Under the pieces are notes generated by a model. It did no database searches and was not told the DNA's origin. It worked only from the letters and a program-made list of their open reading frames with translations. From contig CAMPJJ010000012.1 in assembly GCA_946886855.1 (NCBI GenBank), positions 1 to 64,000 of the forward strand: DNA of 64,000 nucleotides, in the 5' to 3' direction. A program made the translations under genes and the position numbers. Below are positions 56,491 through 64,000 of this stretch, piece after piece. Numbering within the stretch: position 1 is the first letter of the stretch; the number at the start of each line of letters is the position of its first letter. The DNA is from an uncultured Roseateles sp. (GTDB lineage: Bacteria; Pseudomonadota; Gammaproteobacteria; Burkholderiales; Burkholderiaceae).

Positions 56491-57414
56491 TCACGGCGGA
56501 GGTCGGGCCTCGCCGGACGGCTCGCGGTCCAGCATGCAGTCGATGAACGAGCCCAGCAATGCGGGGCGATGTTGCCGGTTCGCGTAATACAGGAACAAGC
56601 CCGGACGAGAAATCGTCCAGTCGGACAGGATCTGCACAAGGCGCCCCTGCCTGAGCAGCTCGCCGACCTGATCCACCTCGAAGTGGTAGGCAATACCCAG
56701 ACCGTTCACCGCTGCCGCCACGCCGATATCGGCATGGTTGGTGACGACAGGGCCATCGACGGCGATCTCGTGCCGCTTGCCGCGCTTCTCGAACTCCCAC
56801 CGGTAGAACCTCCCATCCATCTGGAGTCGCCAGTTGATGCATGCGTGGTCGTTCAAATCGGTGGGAGTCTTGGGCGTGCCGCGGCGTGCCAGGTAGTCCG
56901 GAGCAGCAACGGCCACCATCTTCATGTCTGGTGACAGACGGACCGCAATCATGTCCTTCTTTAGCTGACCGCCGACCCGTATCCCGGCGTCGAAGCGGCC
57001 TGCCACGATGTCCGCCAGTGCGTCGTCGACCACGATGTCCAGCACCACCTCCGGGTGCGCCCGATGGAAGCGCTCCAGTCTTGGCGCAATGAGCGTCCTT
57101 GCGGCTATCCCGAGGGTGTTGATCCGCAAAGTCCCCCGCATCAGCCCGGTGGCATCGCTGGCTTCGGCGACCGCGTTGGCCATTTCACGGAACAGCGGCG
57201 CCACGCGCGAATAGAGCTGCTCTCCGCTTGCCGACGGCGCGACGCTTCTTGTCGTGCGGTTCAACAGGCGTGCGCCGATGCGGCTTTCCAGTTGACGGAT
57301 GGTCTGACTCAGCGCGGACGGTGACAAGCCCAGGTGTTCGGCCGCGCGGGCAAAGCTTTGCCTTTCGACGACGGCGACGAAAGCCTTCAGCTCGACAAAG
57401 TCGGATCCCCGCAT
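56491..57414 (-). CDS. LysR-family regulator (AaeR/DmlR-like)
   Basis: 307-residue LysR protein. The winged helix (1-65) reads FVELKAFVAVVERQSFARAA and SALSQTIRQLESRIGARLLNRTTRS; the effector domain follows (about 92-300; GTLRINTLGIAARTLIAP). It is divergent from the SnoaL-like and SDR genes with 98 bp between starts, so it probably controls them. The ATG at 57414 gives the standard LysR N-terminus. Confidence 0.92.
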   Translation of the reverse strand: MRGSDFVELKAFVAVVERQSFARAAEHLGLSPSALSQTIRQLESRIGARLLNRTTRSVAPSASGEQLYSRVAPLFREMANAVAEASDATGLMRGTLRINTLGIAARTLIAPRLERFHRAHPEVVLDIVVDDALADIVAGRFDAGIRVGGQLKKDMIAVRLSPDMKMVAVAAPDYLARRGTPKTPTDLNDHACINWRLQMDGRFYRWEFEKRGKRHEIAVDGPVVTNHADIGVAAAVNGLGIAYHFEVDQVGELLRQGRLVQILSDWTISRPGLFLYYANRQHRPALLGSFIDCMLDREPSGEARPPP

Positions 57415-57422
57415 TGTGTAAT

Positions 57423-57465
57423 TTTCTCTACATAGGCCATTCGGATTCTAGGAGATTCTCTAAAT
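57423..57465. promoter_or_regulatory. Direct repeat in the LysR/SnoaL-SDR divergent region
   Basis: TTTCTCTACAT (57423-57433) and ATTCTCTAAAT (57455-57465) match in 9 of 11 positions and lie 32 bp apart, three helical turns, in the only AT-rich part of the region. A LysR contact site or promoter element is likely. Confidence 0.35.
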
Positions 57466-57512
57466 GAAGGCTCGGTCGCATCCTTTGCTCTGTCCCAACC
57501 AAGGAGCAGACC

Positions 57513-57842
57513 ATGTCCTCTTTCATCCTCCCTGACCCGATCGCCGCGTACTTCGTGGCGGACACGCAAGGTCCTGATCAGGTCGCGCAATGCTTCACCT
57601 CGCAGGCCGTGGTGAAGGACAACGACGAGGTCTTCACTGGTCGCGACGCGATCCGGGCGTGGAAGGAGGCGGCCGACGCCAAGTACACGTGCACGACCGA
57701 ACCCTTCTCCCTGGAGCTGATCGGAGGCGTTCACGCCGTGAAGGCCCATGTCGCTGGGAACTTCAAGGGCAGCCCGCTCGACATGCAGTTCCTCTTCCGT
57801 CTCGAGCGCGGTCTGATCGCGACCATGGAGGTTGCGGCATGA
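57513..57842 (+). CDS. SnoaL-like/NTF2-fold protein
   Basis: 109-residue cone-fold protein (FTSQAVVKDNDEVFTGRDAIRAWKEAA, then the C-terminal LDMQFLFRLERGLIATMEV). The family holds enzymes, isomerases and ligand carriers; the reaction is unknown. AAGGAGC lies before the ATG. The stop overlaps the start of the SDR gene by 4 nt, so both are co-translated. Confidence 0.85.
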   Translation: MSSFILPDPIAAYFVADTQGPDQVAQCFTSQAVVKDNDEVFTGRDAIRAWKEAADAKYTCTTEPFSLELIGGVHAVKAHVAGNFKGSPLDMQFLFRLERGLIATMEVAA

Positions 57843-58621
57843 GCTTCGATCTTCGACTGAACGGCCTGCGGGCCGTGGTCACTGGCGGGACCTTGGGCCT
57901 CGGTGCCGCGGTGGTCCGTGCCCTGGTGGATGCCGGCGCCCGTGTGACGACTGCCGCTCGCAAAGCGCCGCAGGCGCCAGTGAAAGGGGTGTCTTACATC
58001 CTTGCGGACTTGACGACGGCCGAAGGTGTGAAGACCCTGTCCGATGCCGTTCTCAAGGAATGGGGCGGTGTCGACCTCCTGATCAATGTGCTTGGCGGCT
58101 CCCATGCCCCCACTGGCGGCTTCGCTGCACTCACCGACGACCACTGGCTTTCCGAACTGGGTTTGAACCTCCTGCCAGCCGTGCGCCTGGACCGTGAACT
58201 GGTGCCGTCGATGCTCGCGCAAGGGTCCGGTGTGGTCATTCATGTGAGCTCGATTCAGCGTGTTCTGCCGCTGCCCGATGCGACCACTGCATATGCCGCT
58301 GCCAAGGGGGCGCTGACGACATACAGCAAGGCGCTGTCACGTGAAATCACCCCACAGGGTGTTCGCGTGCTGAGCGTCGCGCCGGGCTGGATCATGACCG
58401 AGGCTTCCGAGGTATTCGCCATGCGTGTTGGCGCCGGTGCTGGCACCGATCACGAAGGCGGCAAGAAGATCATCATGGATGCACTTGGCGGCATCCCGGT
58501 CGGCAGGGCCGCCACGCCCCAGGAGGTCGCGGATCTGATCGTGTTTTTGGCGTCGCCTCGCTCGGCATCCTCCGCTGGCTTCGAGTACCGCATTGATGGC
58601 GGCACCGTCTCGACGCTATGA
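57839..58621 (+). CDS. Short-chain dehydrogenase/reductase
   Basis: 260-residue NAD(P)-dependent oxidoreductase. TGGTLGLG (15-22) is the cofactor motif, INVLGGSHA replaces the usual NNAG, and the catalytic residues lie in HVSSIQR (Ser) and AYAAAK (Tyr and Lys). The C-terminus FEYRIDGGTVSTL is typical of SDRs in LysR-linked pairs with SnoaL-like proteins. Substrate unknown. ATGA overlap with the gene before. Confidence 0.9.
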   Translation: MSFDLRLNGLRAVVTGGTLGLGAAVVRALVDAGARVTTAARKAPQAPVKGVSYILADLTTAEGVKTLSDAVLKEWGGVDLLINVLGGSHAPTGGFAALTDDHWLSELGLNLLPAVRLDRELVPSMLAQGSGVVIHVSSIQRVLPLPDATTAYAAAKGALTTYSKALSREITPQGVRVLSVAPGWIMTEASEVFAMRVGAGAGTDHEGGKKIIMDALGGIPVGRAATPQEVADLIVFLASPRSASSAGFEYRIDGGTVSTL

Positions 58622-58842
58622 GCGCTGCCGCTAGGCGCCAGGGCAGCCAGTTGCACGGACCGCCGGTCGCCCAATGTCTATCCGCGGGGCCAGGGTCGAT
58701 CACCGGCTGACCTGCCGGGGCGGCGTCGAGCGCCGCGTCACGAATCGCGACGGCAAGGTCGCCGGGCGATGACAGCGCTCGTCATCCCCTCGACACACCC
58801 GTTCCCTAGAGTGCCGCGTTTTCCTCTTCCGGCACTCGCGTC

Positions 58843-60825
58843 ATGTCTGCTTCCCTGCGTCTTCCCTTCGTCCTGCGCCCGTTGTCTCTTGCCGTGCTGA
58901 CGGCCTTCCTCATGGCCGGTTGCGGCGGCGGATCGGATGGCGACGACCTGAGCGTCGCCGTGCTGCCCGATGCGCCGAAGGGCCTGGGCGCCGCCGATAC
59001 GGCGCCGGTGCAGGATGAGACGAAGGTGCTCCCCTTCGTGGACTTCGCGTTCACCAACCAGCGCGGCGACGCGCGCTACGCCACGCTGGAAACGAACGCC
59101 GGCGTGCGCGTCGTCGGCGGCATGCTGGCGCTGTGGCAGCCGAGCTCCTCGATCGTGGACGCCGGCGTCACCGCGCCCGCCAACGGCAACTTCCCCGCCG
59201 TGACCGCGTCCCCCTGGACCGGCATCCCCGGCGATGCGACCGACGGCAAGGTGCTCAACACCGCCGTCCACAACGCCAACATCCAGTACGTGATCGACGC
59301 GACGACCAAGCGCACCGACGCCCAGTCGCTCGCCGCCTACCTCGACGATCGCCGCGGCAAGGGCATGAGCATCAGCGACGGCCTGGGCCCGCTGACCGGG
59401 GCCTGGCGCACCGCGTCGGGCATGAGCACCACCATCACCGGCGTCCCCGCCGATGCCACGACCGTGCTCTACAACGACGGCGGCTCCGACATCGGCACCG
59501 GCAGCGCGACCAACACGACGCTGGGCAAGGCGGTCGACTTCGTCGGCAACGTCGGCGAGAACGCCTCCACCGAGCCCGCCAAGCGCTTCTACAAATACGC
59601 CCGCCCGTGGCGCTGGAGCAGCAGCGTCGTGGTCGTGCCGGCGCTGATGCCCGCGCGCAGCAACACGCCGGCCACCGATGGCGGCTTCATCAGCGGCCAC
59701 ACGGCCGAAGGCGTGCGCAAGGCGCTGGCCATCGCGTACCTGGTGCCGCAGCGTTATCAGGAGATGGTCGCCCGCGCGCTCGAGATGGGTGAGAACCGCA
59801 TCCTCGCCGGCATGCATTCGCCGCTGGACGTGATCGGCGGGCGCATCCAGGCGCAGGCCTCCGTGGCGGCCGCGATCGCCACCGGCGCCAACAAGGGCGA
59901 TCTGAAGACGGTGGCGTATCAGCAGGCGCAATCGGTGATGCAGACCGCTGCCGGCGTGACCAGCGCAGAAGCGCTGAACGTCTATGCCCACGCGGGCACG
60001 ACCGCCAACGACCGCTTCACCGATCCGGCAGCCGTGCGCGCCGACGTGATGCGCCGCCTGACCTTCAACCTGCCAACGGTCGGCGACGTCACGAAGGCCG
60101 CCGTCGTGCCCAAGGGCGCCGAGGTGCTGCTGGAAACGCGCCTGCCGTATCTGGACGCGGCACAGCGCCGCGTCGTGTTGAAGACGACGGCGCTGCCGTC
60201 GGGCTCGCCGCTGGCCGACGATGCGGAAGGCTGGGGCCGCCTGAACCTGTTCGCGGCGGCCGACGGCTTCGGCGCGTTCAATGGCGACGTGGTCGTCGTG
60301 ATGGATGCGACCAAGGGTGGCTTCCACGCCGTCGACGCCTGGCGCAACAACATCGCCGGTGCGGGCAAGCTGACCAAGCAAGGCAGCGGCACGCTGCGCC
60401 TGTCGGGCGCCAACGTCTACACCGGCGGCACGCAGGTCGACGCGGGCACGCTGTCCGCCGAGAGCGCGTCGGCGTTGGGCAAGGGCGATGTGTACCTGGC
60501 AGGCGGAACGCTCGCCAGCAAGGCGGCTGCTCCGCTGGGCATCGCGGGTCGCTTCAGCCAGCGCAGCGCCGCCGGTCTGCAAGTGCAGGTGGGCGCGAAC
60601 GGCGCGGGCAAGCTGACGGTGACGGGCGATGTCGCCATCGAGTCGGGCGCCACGCTGACGGTGAAGTTCGCTTCGGGCTTCACGCCGAAGGCTGGTGACA
60701 CGATCGAGCTGATCTCGACCACGGGACGACTGGCGGGCCGCTACGGCACGTTCACCGTCGACGGTTTCAGCAAGATCACGCCCAGCTACGCCAACAACAA
60801 GCTGAGCGTGCGTCTGGACGGTTGA
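58843..60825 (+). CDS. PAP2/class A acid phosphatase lipoprotein with autotransporter-type repeat
   Basis: 660-residue lipoprotein. Signal peptide with lipobox LMAGC, acylated Cys27, then a Gly/Ser linker. The phosphatase core carries the three motifs: Lys247-x6-Arg254-Pro255, Ser284-Gly-His286 and Arg319-x5-His325-x3-Asp329. Behind it (about 505-560) comes an autotransporter-associated beta-strand repeat (GAGKLTKQGSGTLRLSGANVYTGGTQV) and a beta-helix-like tail. No translocator barrel is present, so the repeat is borrowed as a stalk or surface part. Secreted phosphate scavenging is likely. A standard class A enzyme is about 250 residues, so the extra parts are unusual. Confidence 0.87.
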   Translation: MSASLRLPFVLRPLSLAVLTAFLMAGCGGGSDGDDLSVAVLPDAPKGLGAADTAPVQDETKVLPFVDFAFTNQRGDARYATLETNAGVRVVGGMLALWQPSSSIVDAGVTAPANGNFPAVTASPWTGIPGDATDGKVLNTAVHNANIQYVIDATTKRTDAQSLAAYLDDRRGKGMSISDGLGPLTGAWRTASGMSTTITGVPADATTVLYNDGGSDIGTGSATNTTLGKAVDFVGNVGENASTEPAKRFYKYARPWRWSSSVVVVPALMPARSNTPATDGGFISGHTAEGVRKALAIAYLVPQRYQEMVARALEMGENRILAGMHSPLDVIGGRIQAQASVAAAIATGANKGDLKTVAYQQAQSVMQTAAGVTSAEALNVYAHAGTTANDRFTDPAAVRADVMRRLTFNLPTVGDVTKAAVVPKGAEVLLETRLPYLDAAQRRVVLKTTALPSGSPLADDAEGWGRLNLFAAADGFGAFNGDVVVVMDATKGGFHAVDAWRNNIAGAGKLTKQGSGTLRLSGANVYTGGTQVDAGTLSAESASALGKGDVYLAGGTLASKAAAPLGIAGRFSQRSAAGLQVQVGANGAGKLTVTGDVAIESGATLTVKFASGFTPKAGDTIELISTTGRLAGRYGTFTVDGFSKITPSYANNKLSVRLDG

Positions 60826-60873
60826 TCGTCCTGCAACGTCCGTCCGTGCGACCGCGAGCGCGCAGCGCTCCGG

Positions 60874-61227
60874 TCACTCGAGGTGCTGCAGGATGTTGAC
60901 GAGCGTCCCGGCGGGATCACGGACGTAGAAGCGTCGAACGCCCCACGGTTCGACGACCGGGCCGTATTCGACGGGGTGATCGGCCTCCCGGACCCTGCGC
61001 AGCGCTTCGTCGAGATCATCGACCTCGATGGAGAGCGCAGGCACCGGCGTCCCCGCGCCGCCTTCGCTGGCGACGCTCAATTGCGCCGTCATCGCTTCGT
61101 CACCGGAGTAGGTCCGTATCCAGCCGTGATCCATCGCGAGTGCCAGTCCCAGCACTCGACGATAGAAGTCGTCCACGGCCGACGGGTCGCGCGCGGCGAT
61201 GTTGGCAACGATGCGTTTGACCTGCAT
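60874..61227 (-). CDS. VOC-family (glyoxalase/dioxygenase superfamily) protein
   Basis: 117 residues with the paired beta-alpha-beta-beta-beta fold (RIVANIAARDPSAVDDFYRRVLGL, then ALSIEVDDLDEALRRVREA, and the ending FYVRDPAGTLVNILQH with the metal Glu missing or replaced by Asn). AAGGAGAAGGTC precedes the ATG. Substrate unknown; relatives include resistance and lyase proteins. Lies 19 bp after the GFA gene on the same strand. Confidence 0.85.
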   Translation of the reverse strand: MQVKRIVANIAARDPSAVDDFYRRVLGLALAMDHGWIRTYSGDEAMTAQLSVASEGGAGTPVPALSIEVDDLDEALRRVREADHPVEYGPVVEPWGVRRFYVRDPAGTLVNILQHLE

Positions 61228-61246
61228 GACCTTCTCCTTGATCGAG

Positions 61247-61645
61247 TCACTGCCGCGGTGAGGCAGGCACCTCGCCGAGCGCGGCCGTCCACCCGGCGGC
61301 GGAGTGCGTCCAGATCTGACGTGACGGCCGCAGTTGGTCCCGCTCCGCCAGGCAACCGAGGCGGAGCACAGCATGCGTCGGGTTCTCCGCTGCGGCGCCG
61401 TACAGCGCCGTTCCGCAATCGGGGCAGAACACCTGCGCGCGCCGGTTCCCGCTCTGCGCGACCTTCACGTACGTCTTGGGCGAGCCGGAGATCTCGAAGG
61501 TCGCCATCGGCGCCGAGACGACCGCGCGATAAGGCGCGCCGGACAGGATCTGGCAGTCGTCGCAATGGCACACGACGACCTGCGCAGGGTCGATTTCTCC
61601 GCTGAACCTGATGGCGCCGCAGTGGCAGGAACCGTGGACTCGCAT
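61247..61645 (-). CDS. GFA-family protein (CENP-V/glutathione-dependent formaldehyde-activating type)
   Basis: 132-residue zinc protein. CHCGAIRFSGE near the N-terminus, CHCDDCQ in the middle and CPDCGTALYG near the end supply the Zn-binding cysteines. Family members bind glutathione adducts or act in unrelated ways; the original formaldehyde role is not certain for this group. Likely co-transcribed with the VOC gene behind it. Confidence 0.9.
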   Translation of the reverse strand: MRVHGSCHCGAIRFSGEIDPAQVVVCHCDDCQILSGAPYRAVVSAPMATFEISGSPKTYVKVAQSGNRRAQVFCPDCGTALYGAAAENPTHAVLRLGCLAERDQLRPSRQIWTHSAAGWTAALGEVPASPRQ

Positions 61646-61729
61646 GGCTGATCGATCTCGAAGCTCTTGCGCTGAAGAGTCTAAGCCGCTCGCCGGCGAG
61701 ACTGGTGAAGACCGTGTCTCCGGCGGCGG

Positions 61730-61867
61730 CTACGAGAGTCTTTCCCGCACGCAGGCGATCGAGGCGTACGCGACGCGAGTGCTCTCCACGTCAGCCAACT
61801 GAAGCAGGTATTCGTCCTGCGGCTCGATGTGCTCGCGATACCCGCCAGCGAAAAGATCCAGGGCCAT
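61730..61867 (-). CDS. Putative 45-residue protein
   Basis: A short ORF not recognised as any family. It starts MALDLFAGGYREHIE and ends CVRERLS, with normal composition and a mixed acidic/basic surface. AAAGGAAG lies 6 nt before the ATG, a strong ribosome site. It starts 30 bp after the stop of the exported protein at 61898-62602 on the same strand, so it could be its operon partner. A remnant of a longer gene is the alternative. Confidence 0.5.
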   Translation of the reverse strand: MALDLFAGGYREHIEPQDEYLLQLADVESTRVAYASIACVRERLS

Positions 61868-61897
61868 CGCGAACTTCCTTTCGCCTTCCCTGAGCCT

Positions 61898-62602
61898 TCA
61901 ATCGGCAGGGCGAACGGCCTTCTCGCCGCTCAGCTTGACGACGCCTTGCCTGGCCAGCGCGGTGAGCGCGCCGGTGACGCGACTGTCGACCCATTCGGCG
62001 TCGGCGCGGTTGGTCTTCGCGCGACCCCACACGGAATCGAATCCGAAGCCGCCCCAGACCTCGACGTGGCACTTGGGTTGAGGCGCCCCGGGACCGGCGT
62101 TCCTCAGCTCGACGGCATACGTGATCGCGCCGGCCATCGTGGCCAGCAGGTTGGGACGCCACTTCGCGTACTTGATGGGCACGAACACCAGCGCCGGACG
62201 GGCCGCGTCCAGCGAGCTGAAGTCGGGTTCATCGCCCACGGCCACCGGCGGCAGGACGACCACCTGGCCCTCCAGGCCGTTGGCGCGCAGCAGCTTCGGC
62301 GCGCGGTCCGTGACGAGGCGGGTGATGTCGTCGATCTTCCAGTCGACCCACTCTTCATCCGGCTCCTGTTGCGCGAGACCGGGCTTCTTGAACTGCGCGG
62401 TGACGAAGACCAGGTCCACCGTGGTCAGCGGTGCCTTGACCTCGGCATCCGAGGGCGTCGCGTTCGTCGCACCGGCTTCGGGCTTGACGCAGATCTCCTT
62501 GATGCCGCCGTCGCTGGCGGCGAGGACCGGCATGGCGGTCGCCAGCGCCAGGCTCAAGATCGATGCGCGCAGCGCAAGAGCGGGAAGGGTCGGGTCAGTC
62601 AT
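61898..62602 (-). CDS. Exported protein of unknown function
   Basis: 234 residues with a signal peptide (LALRASILSLALATAMPVLA, cleaved after Ala near 29). The mature part has two Cys (EICVKP and PKCHVEVWG), a central hydrophobic strand (PALVFVPIKYAK) and a Trp/Gly motif EVWGGFGFDSVWGRAK. I do not recognise a family. Next gene on the same strand, upstream, is a lipoprotein of similar origin, with 11 bp between them, and both look periplasmic. Confidence 0.75.
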   Translation of the reverse strand: MTDPTLPALALRASILSLALATAMPVLAASDGGIKEICVKPEAGATNATPSDAEVKAPLTTVDLVFVTAQFKKPGLAQQEPDEEWVDWKIDDITRLVTDRAPKLLRANGLEGQVVVLPPVAVGDEPDFSSLDAARPALVFVPIKYAKWRPNLLATMAGAITYAVELRNAGPGAPQPKCHVEVWGGFGFDSVWGRAKTNRADAEWVDSRVTGALTALARQGVVKLSGEKAVRPAD

Positions 62603-62613
62603 GGTCGTCGGAA

Positions 62614-63219
62614 TCAGCGGATATCGATTGGAAGAAGGGTCGGCGGAATCTCTCCGCCCTTGGCGTCATGCGGCGTCTTGCCGTTCAGCGCTAAAAGGCC
62701 GTCGCGGTCCAGGCCGCGCAGCAGGTCTCCGGCGAGGCGCTCCGCGCGGCGGTCAGCGTCCGTGGTCAGGACCTGCCCCGTGCGCATCGGATCGAACGAC
62801 GCAGCGGACGCGAGCGTGCCCAGCCACACGAGCTTGCGGGTGCTCGGGTCCCATAGCACCGCCTCGTAACGCACGTAGCGCGTGCCCTGGCTGCTCTGCT
62901 CGTACTGCCGCGTCAACACCAGCGCGTGCGTGGCGATCGTGGCGGCGGGCGCCTGGTCCCAGGCGACCTCCAGCGCCTGCAGCGACGCCAGCGGTCGCGG
63001 CAATGCGTCGGACTGCCGGACCTCGAGGCCGTTGCCGCGCAAGGTCCCGATAAACCGGTCCAGCCCCGATCCCACCAGCGCGGGATCGCGGTCCGACCAG
63101 GTGTAGAGGCGCACGGACTTCAGCGGCTGCGTGGTCGGGGCGAGGCGCTGGGTCGGCGCCTGTGCGCAGGCCGACAAGGCCAGGGCGAGGGCGCCCAGAA
63201 GGAGGCGGCGTTGGAACAT
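62614..63219 (-). CDS. Lipoprotein of unknown function
   Basis: 201 residues. Signal peptide with lipobox LALSAC (Cys18), then a soluble domain with WSDRDPALVGSGLDRF and the strand VRYEAVLWDPSTRKLVWLGTLAS. The pattern of strands and the conserved-looking Trp and Gly resemble ABC-associated or DUF lipoproteins, but I cannot name the family. Between the M41 peptidase gene and the exported protein; the group reads as one minus-strand unit. Confidence 0.8.
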   Translation of the reverse strand: MFQRRLLLGALALALSACAQAPTQRLAPTTQPLKSVRLYTWSDRDPALVGSGLDRFIGTLRGNGLEVRQSDALPRPLASLQALEVAWDQAPAATIATHALVLTRQYEQSSQGTRYVRYEAVLWDPSTRKLVWLGTLASAASFDPMRTGQVLTTDADRRAERLAGDLLRGLDRDGLLALNGKTPHDAKGGEIPPTLLPIDIR

Positions 63220-63242
63220 GGCGCGCGAGTCTAGAGGTCGCC

Positions 63243-64000
63243 TCACCGTCCGATCGTGATGGATGCCGCGAGTGGCGCCGAAGTCACGCGGCCGTCCCCC
63301 GGATCGCGGGGATTCCGCGCTCGCGCGTGCGCCGACGTCCGAAACGCCGCCAGCCGTTCCGCATACGGATCCAGCGCATCCTCCGTCTTGCCGAGCGGCA
63401 GCCCCACCACGACCGCGAAACGTTCGGGCGTCACCTGTCCCTCGACGATCAGTTCGTCGACCAGCGCCAGCAGCGCCTCGCGATGCGCGTCGATCAGCGC
63501 CGTGGCGCGCGCGTGCTCCGATTGCAGCAGCGCTTCGACCGCCGCGTTGGTGAGCTCGACGTCGGTGCAGACGTGCTCCTCGCTGTCCGTGGACACGTCG
63601 ACGCGACCGATGCGCTCGCCGTGCCCCAGGTAGCGGAGCATGCGCGCCGCCGTCCGCGTGGCCTTGCGCAGGTCGCTCGAGGCGCCGCTGGAACTCATGT
63701 CGCTGCCGAAGACCAGCAGCTCCGCCGCGCGGCCAGCCAGGCTCGTGCAAATGGAGTCGAGCAGGTTCCGCCGCGACCACACCTTGCGCGAGGTGTACGC
63801 GTTGTAGCCGCCCTCGAAGCTCGCCACGTGGATCTTGATCTCCCGGGGCGCTAGACCGAACAGCAGCGCATGGACCAGGCCGTGACCGGCCTCGTGCACC
63901 GCGAGCAGCGCCCGGAAGTCGGCGTTGGTGCGCTGGCGCAGGCGGTTGATCTCGAAGGGCTCGGCGATGACGCCCGACAGACCGCCCCACTGTGCGATCA
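63243..64000 (-). CDS. FtsH-like M41 metallopeptidase domain, 5' end outside window
   Basis: 252 visible C-terminal codons, open to the window edge. The zinc motif HEAGHG (HExxH) is about 35 residues into the visible part. Further peptidase M41 blocks are LAGRAAELLVFGSD, the third-ligand region SGASSDLRKATRTA (Asp) and MLRYLGHGERIG. The C-terminal tail is Arg/Pro-rich. If an AAA domain precedes it off-window, it is an FtsH relative; unlike housekeeping FtsH it has a diverged sequence (HVASFEGGYNAYTSRKVW) and unusual neighbours. Confidence 0.8.
   Translation of the reverse strand, partial: IAQWGGLSGVIAEPFEINRLRQRTNADFRALLAVHEAGHGLVHALLFGLAPREIKIHVASFEGGYNAYTSRKVWSRRNLLDSICTSLAGRAAELLVFGSDMSSSGASSDLRKATRTAARMLRYLGHGERIGRVDVSTDSEEHVCTDVELTNAAVEALLQSEHARATALIDAHREALLALVDELIVEGQVTPERFAVVVGLPLGKTEDALDPYAERLAAFRTSAHARARNPRDPGDGRVTSAPLAASITIGR

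Noticed and set aside
58738..60582. Long minus-strand frame opposite the phosphatase lipoprotein
   Set aside because: The opposite strand carries a lipobox and all three PAP2 motifs; this frame is low complexity.

Overview
The window is a 64 kb stretch of ordinary-looking, very GC-rich chromosome with densely packed genes. Several traits point to a betaproteobacterium of the order Burkholderiales, probably near Roseateles/Mitsuaria/Rubrivivax: a class I phaC-phaA-phaB operon, a homodimeric PDH operon whose E3 carries its own lipoyl domain, a Bug-type solute receptor, glnA followed by glnL-glnG, and a hmgA-fahA operon. The placement is inferred from gene content and codon style, not from a marker gene. 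I see no rRNA, tRNA, CRISPR array, insertion sequence or prophage. Both ends cut genes: an MFS exporter on the left and an FtsH-like M41 peptidase on the right.

Layout. 1-5.8 kb: exporter, LpxO-like hydroxylase, extradiol dioxygenase, FtsX-type permease. 5.9-10.2 kb: folD and a FixJ/FixL-like two-component pair on the minus strand. 10.5-16.8 kb: aceE-aceF-lpdA, followed by an ornithine cyclodeaminase homologue. 17.8 kb: a perfect 26-bp inverted repeat between convergent genes. 17.9-21.5 kb: HDOD protein, then a LapG-LapD pair for c-di-GMP control of a surface adhesin. 21.5-23.9 kb: NUDIX, maiA, pgeF and a small membrane protein with Pro-Thr repeats. 24-27.9 kb: the PHB synthesis operon. 28-34.8 kb: IclR regulator, AIM24 protein, then a tightly packed run of beta-propeller, NodB-like, fatty-acid-hydroxylase-like, EI24 and MoCF genes. 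35-40 kb: glnA under a likely sigma-54/NtrC promoter, a DUF4124 gene and glnL-glnG. 40-44.2 kb: MBL hydrolase, def and a FecR/DUF6600 protein with Asp/Gly/Arg and Pro repeats.

44.2-47.9 kb: a small catabolic unit (hydroxyacid dehydrogenase, RraA-like protein, Bug receptor) opposite a LysR regulator. 49-56.4 kb: a homogentisate operon (MBL protein, MhpA-like FAD hydroxylase, DUF2783, hmgA, fahA, EcsC) opposite an IclR regulator, with repeated AT-rich elements between them. maiA, which supplies the middle step of the same pathway, lies 27 kb away. 56.5-58.6 kb: LysR, SnoaL-like and SDR genes. 58.8-64 kb: a PAP2-type phosphatase lipoprotein with an autotransporter-type repeat, VOC and GFA proteins, then an unfamiliar minus-strand group: M41 peptidase, lipoprotein, exported protein and a 45-residue ORF with a good ribosome binding site.

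The genes mostly serve carbon and nitrogen core metabolism, carbon storage, aromatic amino acid breakdown and envelope biology. No complete new defence or mobile system is visible. The best leads are the 26-bp inverted repeat, the homogentisate cluster with its atypical MBL protein and operator array, the Ca-loop-like repeats of the FecR/DUF6600 protein, and the right-end M41 group.
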